Positions 1-8,677 of a DNA stretch of 64,000 bases are shown here, piece by piece. The DNA is from a virus, in IMG/VR virus record IMGVR_UViG_3300042673_001035, positions 1 to 64,000 of that record; one strand, written 5' to 3'. The notes beneath the pieces are model-generated. The model did not search any database, was not told the origin of the DNA, and saw nothing but the letters and a program-made list of their open reading frames with translations. The position numbers and the translations under genes were made by a program. Each line of letters starts with the position of its first letter. Position 1 is the first letter of the stretch.

Positions 1-844
1 TGAAAATTACAATTTCCTTTACTCTACCCTCATCTTCGATTCTTTTTATTTTTTCAATAAATTTATCAACTAAACTATCAGGTATTCCTAAATTAGAATT
101 TATAGCTAATTTTAATTCTGTGTTTGGATTTGGTTCATTTATAATATAATCCAATACACCCCAAGTATCTTTTGATAATAATGGTTCTCCTCCAGTTATT
201 CTAAATGTATGTAAATCTCTATATAGTTCCGGCCACCACTTCCAAAATGCTTCTACATATGGATTTGTATCTTTATGTGGAATTGGAAATTTATCTTCTA
301 TTTTAAGCCATTCATTTGAGTTAAATCTGTCGGTTGTTGGGTAATGTCCAAATTGTTCAATCTCTTCAACCCATTTGGAACTATATGCGGGGCCACAATA
401 AGAACATTTAAAATTACACGCATTTGAGAAAGAAACTTCTACATATTTTGGATTATAATCTTCTCTCCAATCCGAATTAAATATTTCTTCTTTAAATGGA
501 TAAGACCAACTTTCACCGGATTTAAAAACTCTATCACTAAATCTATCCGAATTATCTTCGACATTCCAACAATAGTCACACTCAGTAGGTCTTGCACCAC
601 TCAACATTTCTTTTCTCTTTAATTTTTTAAATCGAGTATTGTGAAGTGCAGATGGATTTCTAGCTATTTCAACTTCTGAAATTTTATGGGTTTTTGGATG
701 GTGACATGAGTGATTATGTCCACTTTGTAATTGTAAAGTTACTTGAGTCCATTTTGCCAAACACATACCAGTACCAACTGCATTTAATTCATCTCTTACT
801 TTTACATATAGTGGGTTTTCTATATATGTTTTATCATCACTCAT
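1..844 (-). CDS. Radical SAM enzyme, C-terminus cut by window edge
   Basis: The minus frame is open from ATG at 842-844 to the window edge, about 281 codons. Near residues 140-147 it has the radical SAM cluster motif CNFKCSYC (CxxxCxxC) inside an EVSFSNACNFKCSYC context, followed by a TGGEPLL glycine-rich motif around residue 220. Both are hallmarks of a 4Fe-4S AdoMet enzyme. An additional early block with Cys and His residues (GHNHSCHHPKTHK, then ARPTECDYCW) is typical of phage and bacterial SPASM/twitch-type relatives. The start overlaps the end of the upstream glycosyltransferase by 8 nt, so it belongs to the same operon. The substrate cannot be read from sequence; the context suggests modification of a glycan or peptide. 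Confidence 0.85.
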   Translation of the reverse strand, partial: MSDDKTYIENPLYVKVRDELNAVGTGMCLAKWTQVTLQLQSGHNHSCHHPKTHKISEVEIARNPSALHNTRFKKLKRKEMLSGARPTECDYCWNVEDNSDRFSDRVFKSGESWSYPFKEEIFNSDWREDYNPKYVEVSFSNACNFKCSYCGPAYSSKWVEEIEQFGHYPTTDRFNSNEWLKIEDKFPIPHKDTNPYVEAFWKWWPELYRDLHTFRITGGEPLLSKDTWGVLDYIINEPNPNTELKLAINSNLGIPDSLVDKFIEKIKRIEDEGRVKEIVIF

Positions 845-2255
845 AACTTATTGTTTTAACATTTATCATTTTATGTCTGTTATAAATAGTGTCAATTGAA
901 ATAAATTCATATTTCATATTATTTATTCCGTCATTTTTATAATCAATTTCACCTTGTTGCATTTTTAATATATATCTCCTTTCATTTTTCGCGGTGGTTT
1001 CACCTTTTGCCCATTTATCAATTCCACCTTCGGTTATCAACCCCTCCGTTTGATGTGGTAGACATCTAAATTTACCATCTCTTCTATAAGGTAATATTGT
1101 ATGTGGTATTTCTATTTTTTCTTTTTTTAATTCTACATTTTCAAAATCACCAAATTCCAAATTCATAGTAAAAATATCTAATACTAAATTTTCTTCAGGA
1201 GTTTCTTTATGTATGTTTTTAATTTCTTCAGGAGTTAAACATCTATTCCACATTTGTATACTTGCAACACCACCTTTGAAAAAAGATTCGACAGGTGATT
1301 TTGAATATCCCACATAAAATGGTTCCATACCATATCTTTTAAGTGGTTCATTGTATAATAGTGGTGATTGTGTTCCTGTTCCTAGTCTTGCATCACTTTC
1401 TCTACCATTTAAGTAGAAATGTATTTTTTTATTTTCTGTGTCAACTGACATTGTAATCCAACTCCATTGATTTTCATATCTTTTAATCCATTGATATAAA
1501 TGTCCTTTCATTCTATCCCATAGTTGCATTGTATATGCCCTACTATTATTAAAAGATAAACCCCAATCATATCCAGGTTTTCTAAAAATAGGATATTCTA
1601 TAAATTGTCTATTGGTGTCACCGATTAACCAGATAGGTACTTTTTCAATTTGTTGTTCTGCTTTTACTAAAATAGAAATTGTATGAGATTCCGATATACA
1701 ATTTTTTTGTTCTCTGCTAGGTCTAAACTGAATTTTTGAATCTACCCCATTAAAATATGCAACATATTTTTCTTTATTAAAATCTAATTTAGTTTTTTCA
1801 GCATAACCTTCCATCACACATCTCCAAAACAAATCATCATCTTCCATACCCCAATCCCAATAACCATTTGAATATCCATTGGTTCTTTCTACTTGTTCTT
1901 TTGAAAAGAGGACTGCACCTCCAAAGTATTCTTCATATTTTAATTGATAATCGGATTGTGAAATTCTAACTGCAATGTGTTGTGGATTCCCTTCTGGAAA
2001 CGAATAATCACAACTATTATCCTCAGGCACCATATCAATATCATGCCAAACTATATAATCACACCCATCATCAAATGCATATTTGGCTGCAATGTTTTTC
2101 ATCAAACCTCTATTAAAAAGTTTATCATCACATTGGTGTGCTAAATAAATTGTATGTTCAATCCCTCTTTCTTCTAAAAACTTAGTAACATGTGGAATAA
2201 ACTCATTCATATGAGCTTCTCTATTTCTATATGGTACACAAACTCCTAATTTCAT
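837..2255 (-). CDS. GT7-type galactosyltransferase fused to LamG-like domain
   Basis: The N-terminal about 170 residues match the beta-1,4-galactosyltransferase (GT7) layout: CVPYRNR near the start, FNRG around residue 48, HDIDMVPED (metal/donor site) around 72 and WGMEDDDLFWR around 137. This fold transfers a sugar from a nucleotide sugar to an acceptor glycan. Residues about 185-350 form a laminin-G/concanavalin-like sugar-binding domain, ending in the typical IQMWNRCLTPEEIKNIH motif. The fusion suggests a transferase with its own carbohydrate-binding module. The gene overlaps the next gene by one base (ATG/stop) and is a tandem paralogue of the upstream neighbour. The exact sugar and acceptor are unknown. 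Confidence 0.85.
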   Translation of the reverse strand: MKLGVCVPYRNREAHMNEFIPHVTKFLEERGIEHTIYLAHQCDDKLFNRGLMKNIAAKYAFDDGCDYIVWHDIDMVPEDNSCDYSFPEGNPQHIAVRISQSDYQLKYEEYFGGAVLFSKEQVERTNGYSNGYWDWGMEDDDLFWRCVMEGYAEKTKLDFNKEKYVAYFNGVDSKIQFRPSREQKNCISESHTISILVKAEQQIEKVPIWLIGDTNRQFIEYPIFRKPGYDWGLSFNNSRAYTMQLWDRMKGHLYQWIKRYENQWSWITMSVDTENKKIHFYLNGRESDARLGTGTQSPLLYNEPLKRYGMEPFYVGYSKSPVESFFKGGVASIQMWNRCLTPEEIKNIHKETPEENLVLDIFTMNLEFGDFENVELKKEKIEIPHTILPYRRDGKFRCLPHQTEGLITEGGIDKWAKGETTAKNERRYILKMQQGEIDYKNDGINNMKYEFISIDTIYNRHKMINVKTISYE

Positions 2256-3550
2256 TATATTCCAACATTTAAATGTATTATATTATTTTGGTTAGTCTTA
2301 CCATATAATTTATATTTTGATAAAGTTGTTAGTCCATCGATTTTTCTATCTCTAGAACCTATTTGTACTTCATTATTATATCTTAATTGATTCCACCTAC
2401 TATTATCGTCTTGCCATCTACCATCATTAAATCCACAATCTTTATGTTCCAATTTTATCAGTTTACTATTTCGTCTAAATGGAATATATGAATAGTAATT
2501 TACAAATGGTTTAAAATAGTCTAAATAAATATTGAAAAATTCGGCGTCATTTTCATTACCAGAAATATCAGTAAATTTATATTCGTTGATATCATAATTT
2601 TTGTAATGTATTTTTATTTCATCATTTTGTTTTAATGAAAATTGATTTAGACTGCCTTTGAAAAAGTGTTTTTTATCATCATCGGAACCAATTATTATAT
2701 TATCTGCATTTGAATAATTGTATATGTGATTAGAAAGTTCAATAGTATGTAAACTATTATTTACTGAAAAATTAATGATGTTTTTTTCTTTAATGTACTC
2801 AATCAATATTTTATTATTAGATACCGTTACGATATCCGAATAAACATCATAGTAATTACCTTTTTTATCAAACAATTGTAAATAAAATCTATTAAAAGAA
2901 TTATAAAAAAGTTTGAAATCATAACCTTTTATTGATAAAATGGGAAATATATCAAATTGTAAATTTTCATTATAAACAACTCTAGCCAAATTGATGTCCA
3001 ATTCTATTTTAAAACTTCTATTATAATTTATAATATTAGGCATTTTTGCATAAGCATTAACACCATTAAAAATGGGTAATTTTTCTTTAGTAAATGTATC
3101 ATTTATAATTTTTGCAAATGGGATATTTTTTCTTACACATCTATATCTTAAATCATCATCCTCAAATCCCCATCCCCAATATAAATTAGAAAAACCATTT
3201 ATCTTTTCAAATACATCAGTAGGGAATAAAGTCATTCCACCAAAATAGGATTCAAACGGAATATTATCTGTTGCTAAATGAACTGGTACATTAGAATATG
3301 AATAATCAACATCAACCGGTATCATATCAACATCATGAATTACTATATAATCACAATTTTCTTTTTGTGCTTCTATGAATCCAATGTTGCACAACATTCC
3401 TCTATTAAAAAGTTTAGCATTATCTTGTTCGACAATAATAATTTTAAAATCTATGTTTTTGGATTCTAAATATTCTACTATACTTTTTGTAAACTCTTGC
3501 AAATGTTCATACCTATTTCTGTATGGAACTATTACACCAAGTTTATGCAT
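2255..3550 (-). CDS. GT7-type glycosyltransferase with LamG-like domain (paralogue)
   Basis: This has the same architecture as the following gene. The GT7-like N-terminus carries IVPYRNR, FNRG, HDVDMIPVDVDYSY and WGWGFEDDDLRYR. The C-terminal part (about 170-330) resembles a LamG jelly-roll, with IIGSDDDKKHFFKGSLNQF. The protein is more AT-rich and Asn-rich than its neighbour and clearly diverged, so this is an old tandem duplication rather than a recent one. The start overlaps the end of the 83-residue upstream gene by 8 nt. Both enzymes probably act on related acceptors. The LamG assignment is weaker here than in the sister gene. Confidence 0.78.
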   Translation of the reverse strand: MHKLGVIVPYRNRYEHLQEFTKSIVEYLESKNIDFKIIIVEQDNAKLFNRGMLCNIGFIEAQKENCDYIVIHDVDMIPVDVDYSYSNVPVHLATDNIPFESYFGGMTLFPTDVFEKINGFSNLYWGWGFEDDDLRYRCVRKNIPFAKIINDTFTKEKLPIFNGVNAYAKMPNIINYNRSFKIELDINLARVVYNENLQFDIFPILSIKGYDFKLFYNSFNRFYLQLFDKKGNYYDVYSDIVTVSNNKILIEYIKEKNIINFSVNNSLHTIELSNHIYNYSNADNIIIGSDDDKKHFFKGSLNQFSLKQNDEIKIHYKNYDINEYKFTDISGNENDAEFFNIYLDYFKPFVNYYSYIPFRRNSKLIKLEHKDCGFNDGRWQDDNSRWNQLRYNNEVQIGSRDRKIDGLTTLSKYKLYGKTNQNNIIHLNVGI

Positions 3551-3794
3551 CCTTTTTATCTTTTGGTACTAATTTGTGAAATTCAGACAAATAGTATTGA
3601 ACTCTACTACTCCAATCATCTTTATCAATTTCTTCAAACCAAACCGTAAGAGCATCTAATGAATTTGCAATCTTTTCTAAAGCTTTTACTTTTTTAGTTT
3701 CAAGCATTAACAATTCTTCATTTGAAATAATAGGAGTTTGTTGTGGAATTTCACTTTTAACAACTTCTGGTGTTTCTTTTTTCTTTAAAGCCAT
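3543..3794 (-). CDS. Hypothetical 83-aa protein
   Basis: A small hydrophilic protein with no recognised family. A Lys/Pro/Glu-rich N-terminus is followed by a predicted helix (MLETKKVKALEKIANSLDAL) and an aromatic segment (WFEEIDKDDW). It is the first gene of the operon running into the two GT7 proteins. A 31-nt promoter-like box (3812-3842) ends 18 nt before its ATG. It might be a chaperone or adaptor for the modification enzymes, but nothing in the sequence proves that. Confidence 0.6.
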   Translation of the reverse strand: MALKKKETPEVVKSEIPQQTPIISNEELLMLETKKVKALEKIANSLDALTVWFEEIDKDDWSSRVQYYLSEFHKLVPKDKKDA

Positions 3795-3811
3795 AACTTA
3801 TTTATTTTTAG

Positions 3812-3842
3812 TAATATATGATTTTTTATTTGTATTGCCAAA
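3812..3842 (-). promoter_or_regulatory. 31-nt promoter-like box
   Basis: Read on the minus strand, it begins TTTGGCAAT and ends CATATATTA with the same 31-nt length as six other boxes in this window. The TTTG and TATATT elements are 20 nt apart, comparable to the Bacteroidetes TTTG / TAnnTTTG promoter. It lies just upstream of the 83-aa gene and directly abuts the stop codon of the preceding gene (stop at 3843). Confidence 0.6.
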
Positions 3843-4691
3843 TTATATTGCAATAATTTTCTTAAATAATTTATTCCATTGTTTATATTCAAATTCTTTT
3901 CCTATATATTCAAACATATATTCACATTCTGTAACATCTATTTCAAAATTGTTACTTCTTAAAGATTGATACATTTTTAAATATTCATTTGAAAAAGAAT
4001 AATCCTTTTTAATATCTGCAACTTGTTTAATTCTTTTAATACATGTTGAATCCCATTTAAAATGGTGTACCTGTACATTATATTCATCCACAGGTGCAAT
4101 TAAAGGGTGGTTCCAACCTTGCCATTTCCATGTAGTTTGGCCGTCTATCTTTGCATAGTGTTGACCAGGTGTGATTTCAATATAACCTTTCATTATACAT
4201 ATTTTATTTGGACATGCACCACTCATTGGATATCTAAAAAAGCCTGCAACTGGAAATTGGTCAAATATATTTTCTTTTTTATTGATTTTAGGAAAATTAC
4301 CAGTCTGACCTATTCTATCTATAAAACCACCTCTAACTAATTCCCAACCATTCCTATCACAGGCTGAAATAATTTCTTTTAAAGGTTTTGAGTAAATATG
4401 TAATTCATCATCATCAGAAACTATCCACCAATCATTAGGAAATAACATTTTGGTTTCGTTATATAATTGAGTAACATATTCCCAATTGAATTTTTCTTTA
4501 GTTACTCTTTCTATAATATGTACATTCTCAAATTGTTTTGTAATCTTAGAAACTTCTTCGAATAAACTAAATCCTTCCCATTCATAAACTACTACATATA
4601 TTTCATCTACCAAATCTTTATAATGATTTAGCATGTGCCACAAAGTGTCTACCCTGCTGCCAGTAACTGTAACTAATCTTAGTTTATTCAT
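3843..4691 (-). CDS. Glycosyltransferase-like protein with DDDE motif
   Basis: The 282-aa protein opens with LRLVTVTGSRVDTLWHML and has a GT-A-like metal/nucleotide-sugar site, WWIVSDDDELHIYSKPL, around residues 87-103. A later HHFKWDSTCIKRI segment is also seen in phage-encoded GT2-like proteins. It is likely a nucleotide-sugar-dependent transferase of the GT-A fold, though the family is not certain. It is the last gene before the 31-nt promoter box and sits 21 nt after the methyltransferase gene, in the same modification block. Confidence 0.65.
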   Translation of the reverse strand: MNKLRLVTVTGSRVDTLWHMLNHYKDLVDEIYVVVYEWEGFSLFEEVSKITKQFENVHIIERVTKEKFNWEYVTQLYNETKMLFPNDWWIVSDDDELHIYSKPLKEIISACDRNGWELVRGGFIDRIGQTGNFPKINKKENIFDQFPVAGFFRYPMSGACPNKICIMKGYIEITPGQHYAKIDGQTTWKWQGWNHPLIAPVDEYNVQVHHFKWDSTCIKRIKQVADIKKDYSFSNEYLKMYQSLRSNNFEIDVTECEYMFEYIGKEFEYKQWNKLFKKIIAI

Positions 4692-4712
4692 TTAATTTTT
4701 TACTAATGTTTT

Positions 4713-5471
4713 TTAAAGCTTTCTTGTTAGTAATGCTAAACCAGTACTTGTAACTTTTTTATCAAACATACGGAAATTTTTTAAATTTACCAAATTCCAA
4801 TCCTTATTTTTTTCTAATTCTTTAATAAATTTTGTTGGCCCATCAAATGGAACAAAATCTTCCTTTGAGTTTTCAGTTACTACAAAAGTCTTATGATAGA
4901 GTTCATCGGTATCATGTATAGTTATAATTGCATTTTCAGACATTATTGTAGAATATAATTCAAAATCTTTTTTAACTCCTTCGTATGAATGGTCTCCGTC
5001 AATGTGTAAATAGTCAATTTTAATATCTTGTCTTACAAAATAATCGTAATAAGCGTTTTCCGATGTTTGTAAAATAACCTGAGGATTGAAATGTTTTCTT
5101 AAAAATGAATTTTCATCTGACCAATCTACAAATCCACCAACTCCATTTACAGCATCTACAATTATAGTAGTACCTATGTCACCCCATTCTGGAGAATTGT
5201 TTCCTTCAAATATTCCTTGTTCCCAAAGGTCACATCTAGCTTGTGTCATTAAACGTGGAATAAAACCACCTCCAGAACCAATACAGACACAAACTTTGGC
5301 ACGATTAAACATTATAAGAGAATAAATCATAAGTCCGTCTCCCAAATGTAAATCAGTTGCACCATGTGACCAACGATATTTAACAGGGTCTAATATCGTA
5401 TTACCATTTTCATCAATTATATGATTATTAGATAAGTAATCTTTTATTAGTGTTTTGTTTAGTAATTGCAT
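4713..5471 (-). CDS. Class I SAM methyltransferase (Methyltransf_24/TylF-like)
   Basis: The motif VCVCIGSGGGFIPRLM is the glycine-rich SAM-binding loop. The segment DYLHIDGDHSYEGVKKDF with the later ITIHDTDELY is characteristic of the cephalosporin-hydroxylase/TylF/Methyltransf_24 group, which O-methylates sugars and small molecules. The gene overlaps the upstream SGNH gene by 44 nt, which is long but plausible in this compact genome; no later Met fits as well. In this context it probably methylates a sugar laid down by the adjacent glycosyltransferases. That role is inferred. Confidence 0.75.
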   Translation of the reverse strand: MQLLNKTLIKDYLSNNHIIDENGNTILDPVKYRWSHGATDLHLGDGLMIYSLIMFNRAKVCVCIGSGGGFIPRLMTQARCDLWEQGIFEGNNSPEWGDIGTTIIVDAVNGVGGFVDWSDENSFLRKHFNPQVILQTSENAYYDYFVRQDIKIDYLHIDGDHSYEGVKKDFELYSTIMSENAIITIHDTDELYHKTFVVTENSKEDFVPFDGPTKFIKELEKNKDWNLVNLKNFRMFDKKVTSTGLALLTRKL

Positions 5472-6336
5472 TTATTTCATCTTTTATTTTAGGCCACAAA
5501 AATTCATCAAAAAATCTCATATGTTGTTCTCCAGATGGATGCCAACGGCCACCTGTTAACATTTCATTTTTATTCAAAAACCATTCTATAATACCACCAC
5601 CAAATCCTCTGATATCCACATCATCTGTGAATAAAAATTTAGTAAAATCTATCTTATCTATTAATGCATTTATAGTATTTAATTCAAGCCAAGATTGTTC
5701 ATATTTTTCTAATTTTTCAAAAATACCTTTATTTGTTTTTAAATTTGCATAATTACCTATTTGTTTTAAATCAACATTTTTTTGTAAGGCCTTTAGTTTT
5801 TCAACACTAGTATCCATATCAAATAAATTACCAATAGTAATCATTTTATATGGTATATTTCTTTCTTCTAAATATTTTTGGGTGTGATATATGTTTTCTA
5901 AAGTTTCCAAAACAGCACCATATAGTGAATAATATTTTTCATAAAAATCTTTTGCAAAACCAAAAACATCGGTTCCGTTATTCATATAATTTATCTTATT
6001 TATCCTTTCAGGAAACATATCCATAAAAGGGAAATTTTTTGATTTATCTTCGGTTACGAAAATAGGATAATCCCATCTGTCTATTGTAGACCATTGGATT
6101 ATAGCATAATCTGGTTTTTGAACATTATATGAATCGTTTAAATACCAAAAAGTTTTTCTTCGTATTGCAATATTTGAAGTACCACCAGCTGATACGTTTC
6201 TTACAACATTATATTGAAAACTATCGATAGGTAATCCATGTTTAAATGGTTTTAATCCATTTTTATAAAACCCAGCAACCCATGCACCATCAACGTCAGA
6301 TGGTGTTGAAAAAGAGCACCCATTTACTAAAATCAT
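5428..6336 (-). CDS. SGNH/GDSL-like hydrolase
   Basis: The block I signature is ILVNGCSFSTPSD (GCS in place of GDS). SAGGTSNIAIRR follows (block II/III Gly and Asn), then IQWSTIDRWDY, and a C-terminal GGRWHPSGEQHMRFFDEF (block V His). These features match the phage SGNH-fold proteins annotated as esterases or acyltransferases. At 302 aa it is longer than the three other SGNH paralogues in this window. It overlaps the next gene upstream by 4 nt. It may add or remove acyl groups on the same glycan handled by neighbouring transferases. Confidence 0.7.
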   Translation of the reverse strand: MILVNGCSFSTPSDVDGAWVAGFYKNGLKPFKHGLPIDSFQYNVVRNVSAGGTSNIAIRRKTFWYLNDSYNVQKPDYAIIQWSTIDRWDYPIFVTEDKSKNFPFMDMFPERINKINYMNNGTDVFGFAKDFYEKYYSLYGAVLETLENIYHTQKYLEERNIPYKMITIGNLFDMDTSVEKLKALQKNVDLKQIGNYANLKTNKGIFEKLEKYEQSWLELNTINALIDKIDFTKFLFTDDVDIRGFGGGIIEWFLNKNEMLTGGRWHPSGEQHMRFFDEFLWPKIKDEINAITKQNTNKRLLI

Positions 6337-7706
6337 ATTAATTTATTTTTTTTGTTTTTTAGAAGTAAAACATTTACATCATTTTTTTTGTTTTTTAGAA
6401 GTAAAACATTTACATCATTCATTATCTTACAATAATGATTAAATAATTTTTCTTTATTTTGTTTAATTATTTTATATTTTTCAATATATAATTTTTTTAA
6501 TTTATTTGTGTTTAATTTTTTTAAGGATTTTATTATCATATCTATTTGTTCAAATTCATCTTTTTCTTCAATACCATTTAATTCAAATTCGTCTAAAAAT
6601 AAATCAATACCAATTTTTTTATATTCTTCATATACTTTTTTAGAACCATATATCATAAAAAACTTTTCGGCAAATACCGGTTTTAATGATTTTTCAGTAA
6701 AAAATCCAAATTTTAAATTAAATATTGCATGAGTTTCACCAACCACATCTATATAAGAATTATTATATTCTTCATTTAAAAAATAATTTCTTAAATGATT
6801 GAATAAAAAATCATGGTCATCTTTTGTCACATTTATTTTATCTATAATTGTTAAAAATTTTTCATAATAATCTTTGTTAAAATATGCTTTATGATTATTG
6901 TTGTGTCTTTGTGTACCATCGGTATATATTTTATCCTCTTTAATTGCAACACCATATTCATCAATAAATCTTTCATTTACATTATTTTCTCCAATATGTA
7001 AAACACCATTTTTGTCCGCATCTAATAAAAATTTAATTCTATGGTATCTTGGTTTTAAACAAGTATGTGAATAAACTTTTGACCTATGTAATTTATTATT
7101 TATATTAAATTTTGAAAATATTGTTTTAAAATCGACATGATATTCTAAAAATGAATATACCATATTTGGATATAAAACTCTCATCATTTGTCCTTCTGCT
7201 AACAAATGAAATAATGAATAAAAAGAATCATAGTAAAAATTTTTCTTATCTTTAAATAATTCATAATCTGATATTTTTATATGTTTGAACTTAAAATCGT
7301 ATAAAAAATATTCTTCCTCATCTTCATAATTTACAGCTTCCAATATTGCAAAATTAAAAAATACTTCTACATTTCTTTCAATATATATTTTTTCTAATTT
7401 CTCAAAATCATTTTTATTATTTTTTAATAATGGGTAGTATAATTCATACCACAATTTTCTATCACATATTATAGTTAAATCATCTGGTGGATTTACATAA
7501 TATGAATCCATATCAATCACATTTTTTGTATTTGATATTTTTAAAAATATATTATCCAAATAATGATTTATATCAATTATATCTTCTTTATATTTTATTT
7601 TCAAAGTATGATGACCTCTATGAATATACTCCGATTCCAATAATTCAGCCTCAGGGAATAAACAATTTAATTCAAAACTATTACACAATATATTTAAATA
7701 CTTCAT
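6333..7706 (-). CDS. Glycosyltransferase-like protein with duplicated C-terminus
   Basis: The protein is 457 aa and strongly AT-rich. The first 300 residues are not recognised, but residues about 310-380 (ETHAIFNLKFGFFTEKSLKP, then FFMIYGSKKVYEEYKKIG) resemble the C-terminal half of fucosyltransferase-like/GT10-type phage proteins, which bind the nucleotide sugar. The C-terminus carries an exact 12-residue repeat (NDVNVLLLKNKK twice) from a 36-bp DNA duplication. The gene overlaps both neighbours by 4 nt. The glycosyltransferase call is moderate; the rest is hypothetical. Confidence 0.5.
   Translation of the reverse strand: MKYLNILCNSFELNCLFPEAELLESEYIHRGHHTLKIKYKEDIIDINHYLDNIFLKISNTKNVIDMDSYYVNPPDDLTIICDRKLWYELYYPLLKNNKNDFEKLEKIYIERNVEVFFNFAILEAVNYEDEEEYFLYDFKFKHIKISDYELFKDKKNFYYDSFYSLFHLLAEGQMMRVLYPNMVYSFLEYHVDFKTIFSKFNINNKLHRSKVYSHTCLKPRYHRIKFLLDADKNGVLHIGENNVNERFIDEYGVAIKEDKIYTDGTQRHNNNHKAYFNKDYYEKFLTIIDKINVTKDDHDFLFNHLRNYFLNEEYNNSYIDVVGETHAIFNLKFGFFTEKSLKPVFAEKFFMIYGSKKVYEEYKKIGIDLFLDEFELNGIEEKDEFEQIDMIIKSLKKLNTNKLKKLYIEKYKIIKQNKEKLFNHYCKIMNDVNVLLLKNKKNDVNVLLLKNKKNKLI
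6346..6418 (-). repeat. 36-bp in-frame tandem duplication
   Basis: Two direct copies, 6346-6382 and 6383-6418, each run T-tract, GTTTTTTAGAAGTAAAAC, ATTTACATCAT. They encode the doubled NDVNVLLLKNKK at the end of the preceding protein. The poly-T tract suggests slippage or recent recombination. The copies are identical, so the event is young. Confidence 0.9.
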
Positions 7707-8677
7707 ATTATTTTTTTTATTTTCTTAATCCAATTTTGTTTATTCGTATATTTTGTTAGTCCTTTTCTTAATTTACAAAATTCTAAATTTACTTTTTCAA
7801 ATCCATCTTCTTGTATTTCTAAATATCTTTGATGAAACTCTCCTTTACTATTTGCTCTATATTTGTAATCAATATGTTTCATCCAATCGGTATGTATGAT
7901 TGGAACTTTACCATTATCTACTGCATCAAAAATTGCATATCCAAATGGTTCTTTTATATAACATCCATGAAATATTTGAAAATTACCTTCGAAAAATTTG
8001 TTATGAAATGTATAATCAAATTCCATAAACCTATGATAGTCCGAATTAGTTTTTGAACCTTCTAACATTCTTTTATAATCATACTTGTTTGAAAATATAA
8101 TTGATGGAATGTAATCTAAATAATGTGCATTCTTTCGTGTTTCACATCTTGCAGCGTAACCAATTTTATTAGTTATTATTCCTGTAAATGGTTTATTTTG
8201 TTTCCATTCATAATAATTTGTAATCGTTTTTGTTTTTGGATATTCATTATGTATTGTATCTTTTTCATAACCTATCCAAACTATATTGTCGGAATTATCT
8301 AATATCTCTTTCTGCCAATCCCAATCCACCTTTGTCATTATATTTTCATAATCGGAATTCAATCCTAACATATCAGGAATAAAAGCATGGACAAATGTAA
8401 GATAAGTTTTATGTAAATAATTTTTGATGATAGGATTTGGTTTGTAAGAGTGGTGCAAGAAAATAATCTTATCACATTCTTTTAATATCTTATCAACTTC
8501 TTTTTCATTTTCGTAAGTATAAATTGCACCAAATTCTTTTATCAAAGGCCTACCATCAATTATAATTTTATAATCTTCTTTTACTAATGGTAAAATATTT
8601 TCTATAAAGTTATTACACCATAAATCGGCCCCACCTATAACATTTTTTCCATAACCTGTTGTAATAAATACTATCAT
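7703..8677 (-). CDS. GT-B glycosyltransferase (GT4-like)
   Basis: The N-terminus MIVFITTGYGKNVIGGADLW matches the Rossmann start of GT-B enzymes with the GGAD/GGAE acceptor loop. The second half has GYAARCETRKNAHYLDYI (the junction into the donor domain) and CYIKEPFGYAIFDAVDNGKV, the EPFG...EA-type donor-sugar motif of GT4. At 324 aa it is close to a minimal GT-B length. The 4-nt overlap with the tail-fibre gene (8674) ties it to fibre expression, which makes the fibre a possible glycosylation target. Confidence 0.75.
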   Translation of the reverse strand: MIVFITTGYGKNVIGGADLWCNNFIENILPLVKEDYKIIIDGRPLIKEFGAIYTYENEKEVDKILKECDKIIFLHHSYKPNPIIKNYLHKTYLTFVHAFIPDMLGLNSDYENIMTKVDWDWQKEILDNSDNIVWIGYEKDTIHNEYPKTKTITNYYEWKQNKPFTGIITNKIGYAARCETRKNAHYLDYIPSIIFSNKYDYKRMLEGSKTNSDYHRFMEFDYTFHNKFFEGNFQIFHGCYIKEPFGYAIFDAVDNGKVPIIHTDWMKHIDYKYRANSKGEFHQRYLEIQEDGFEKVNLEFCKLRKGLTKYTNKQNWIKKIKKII

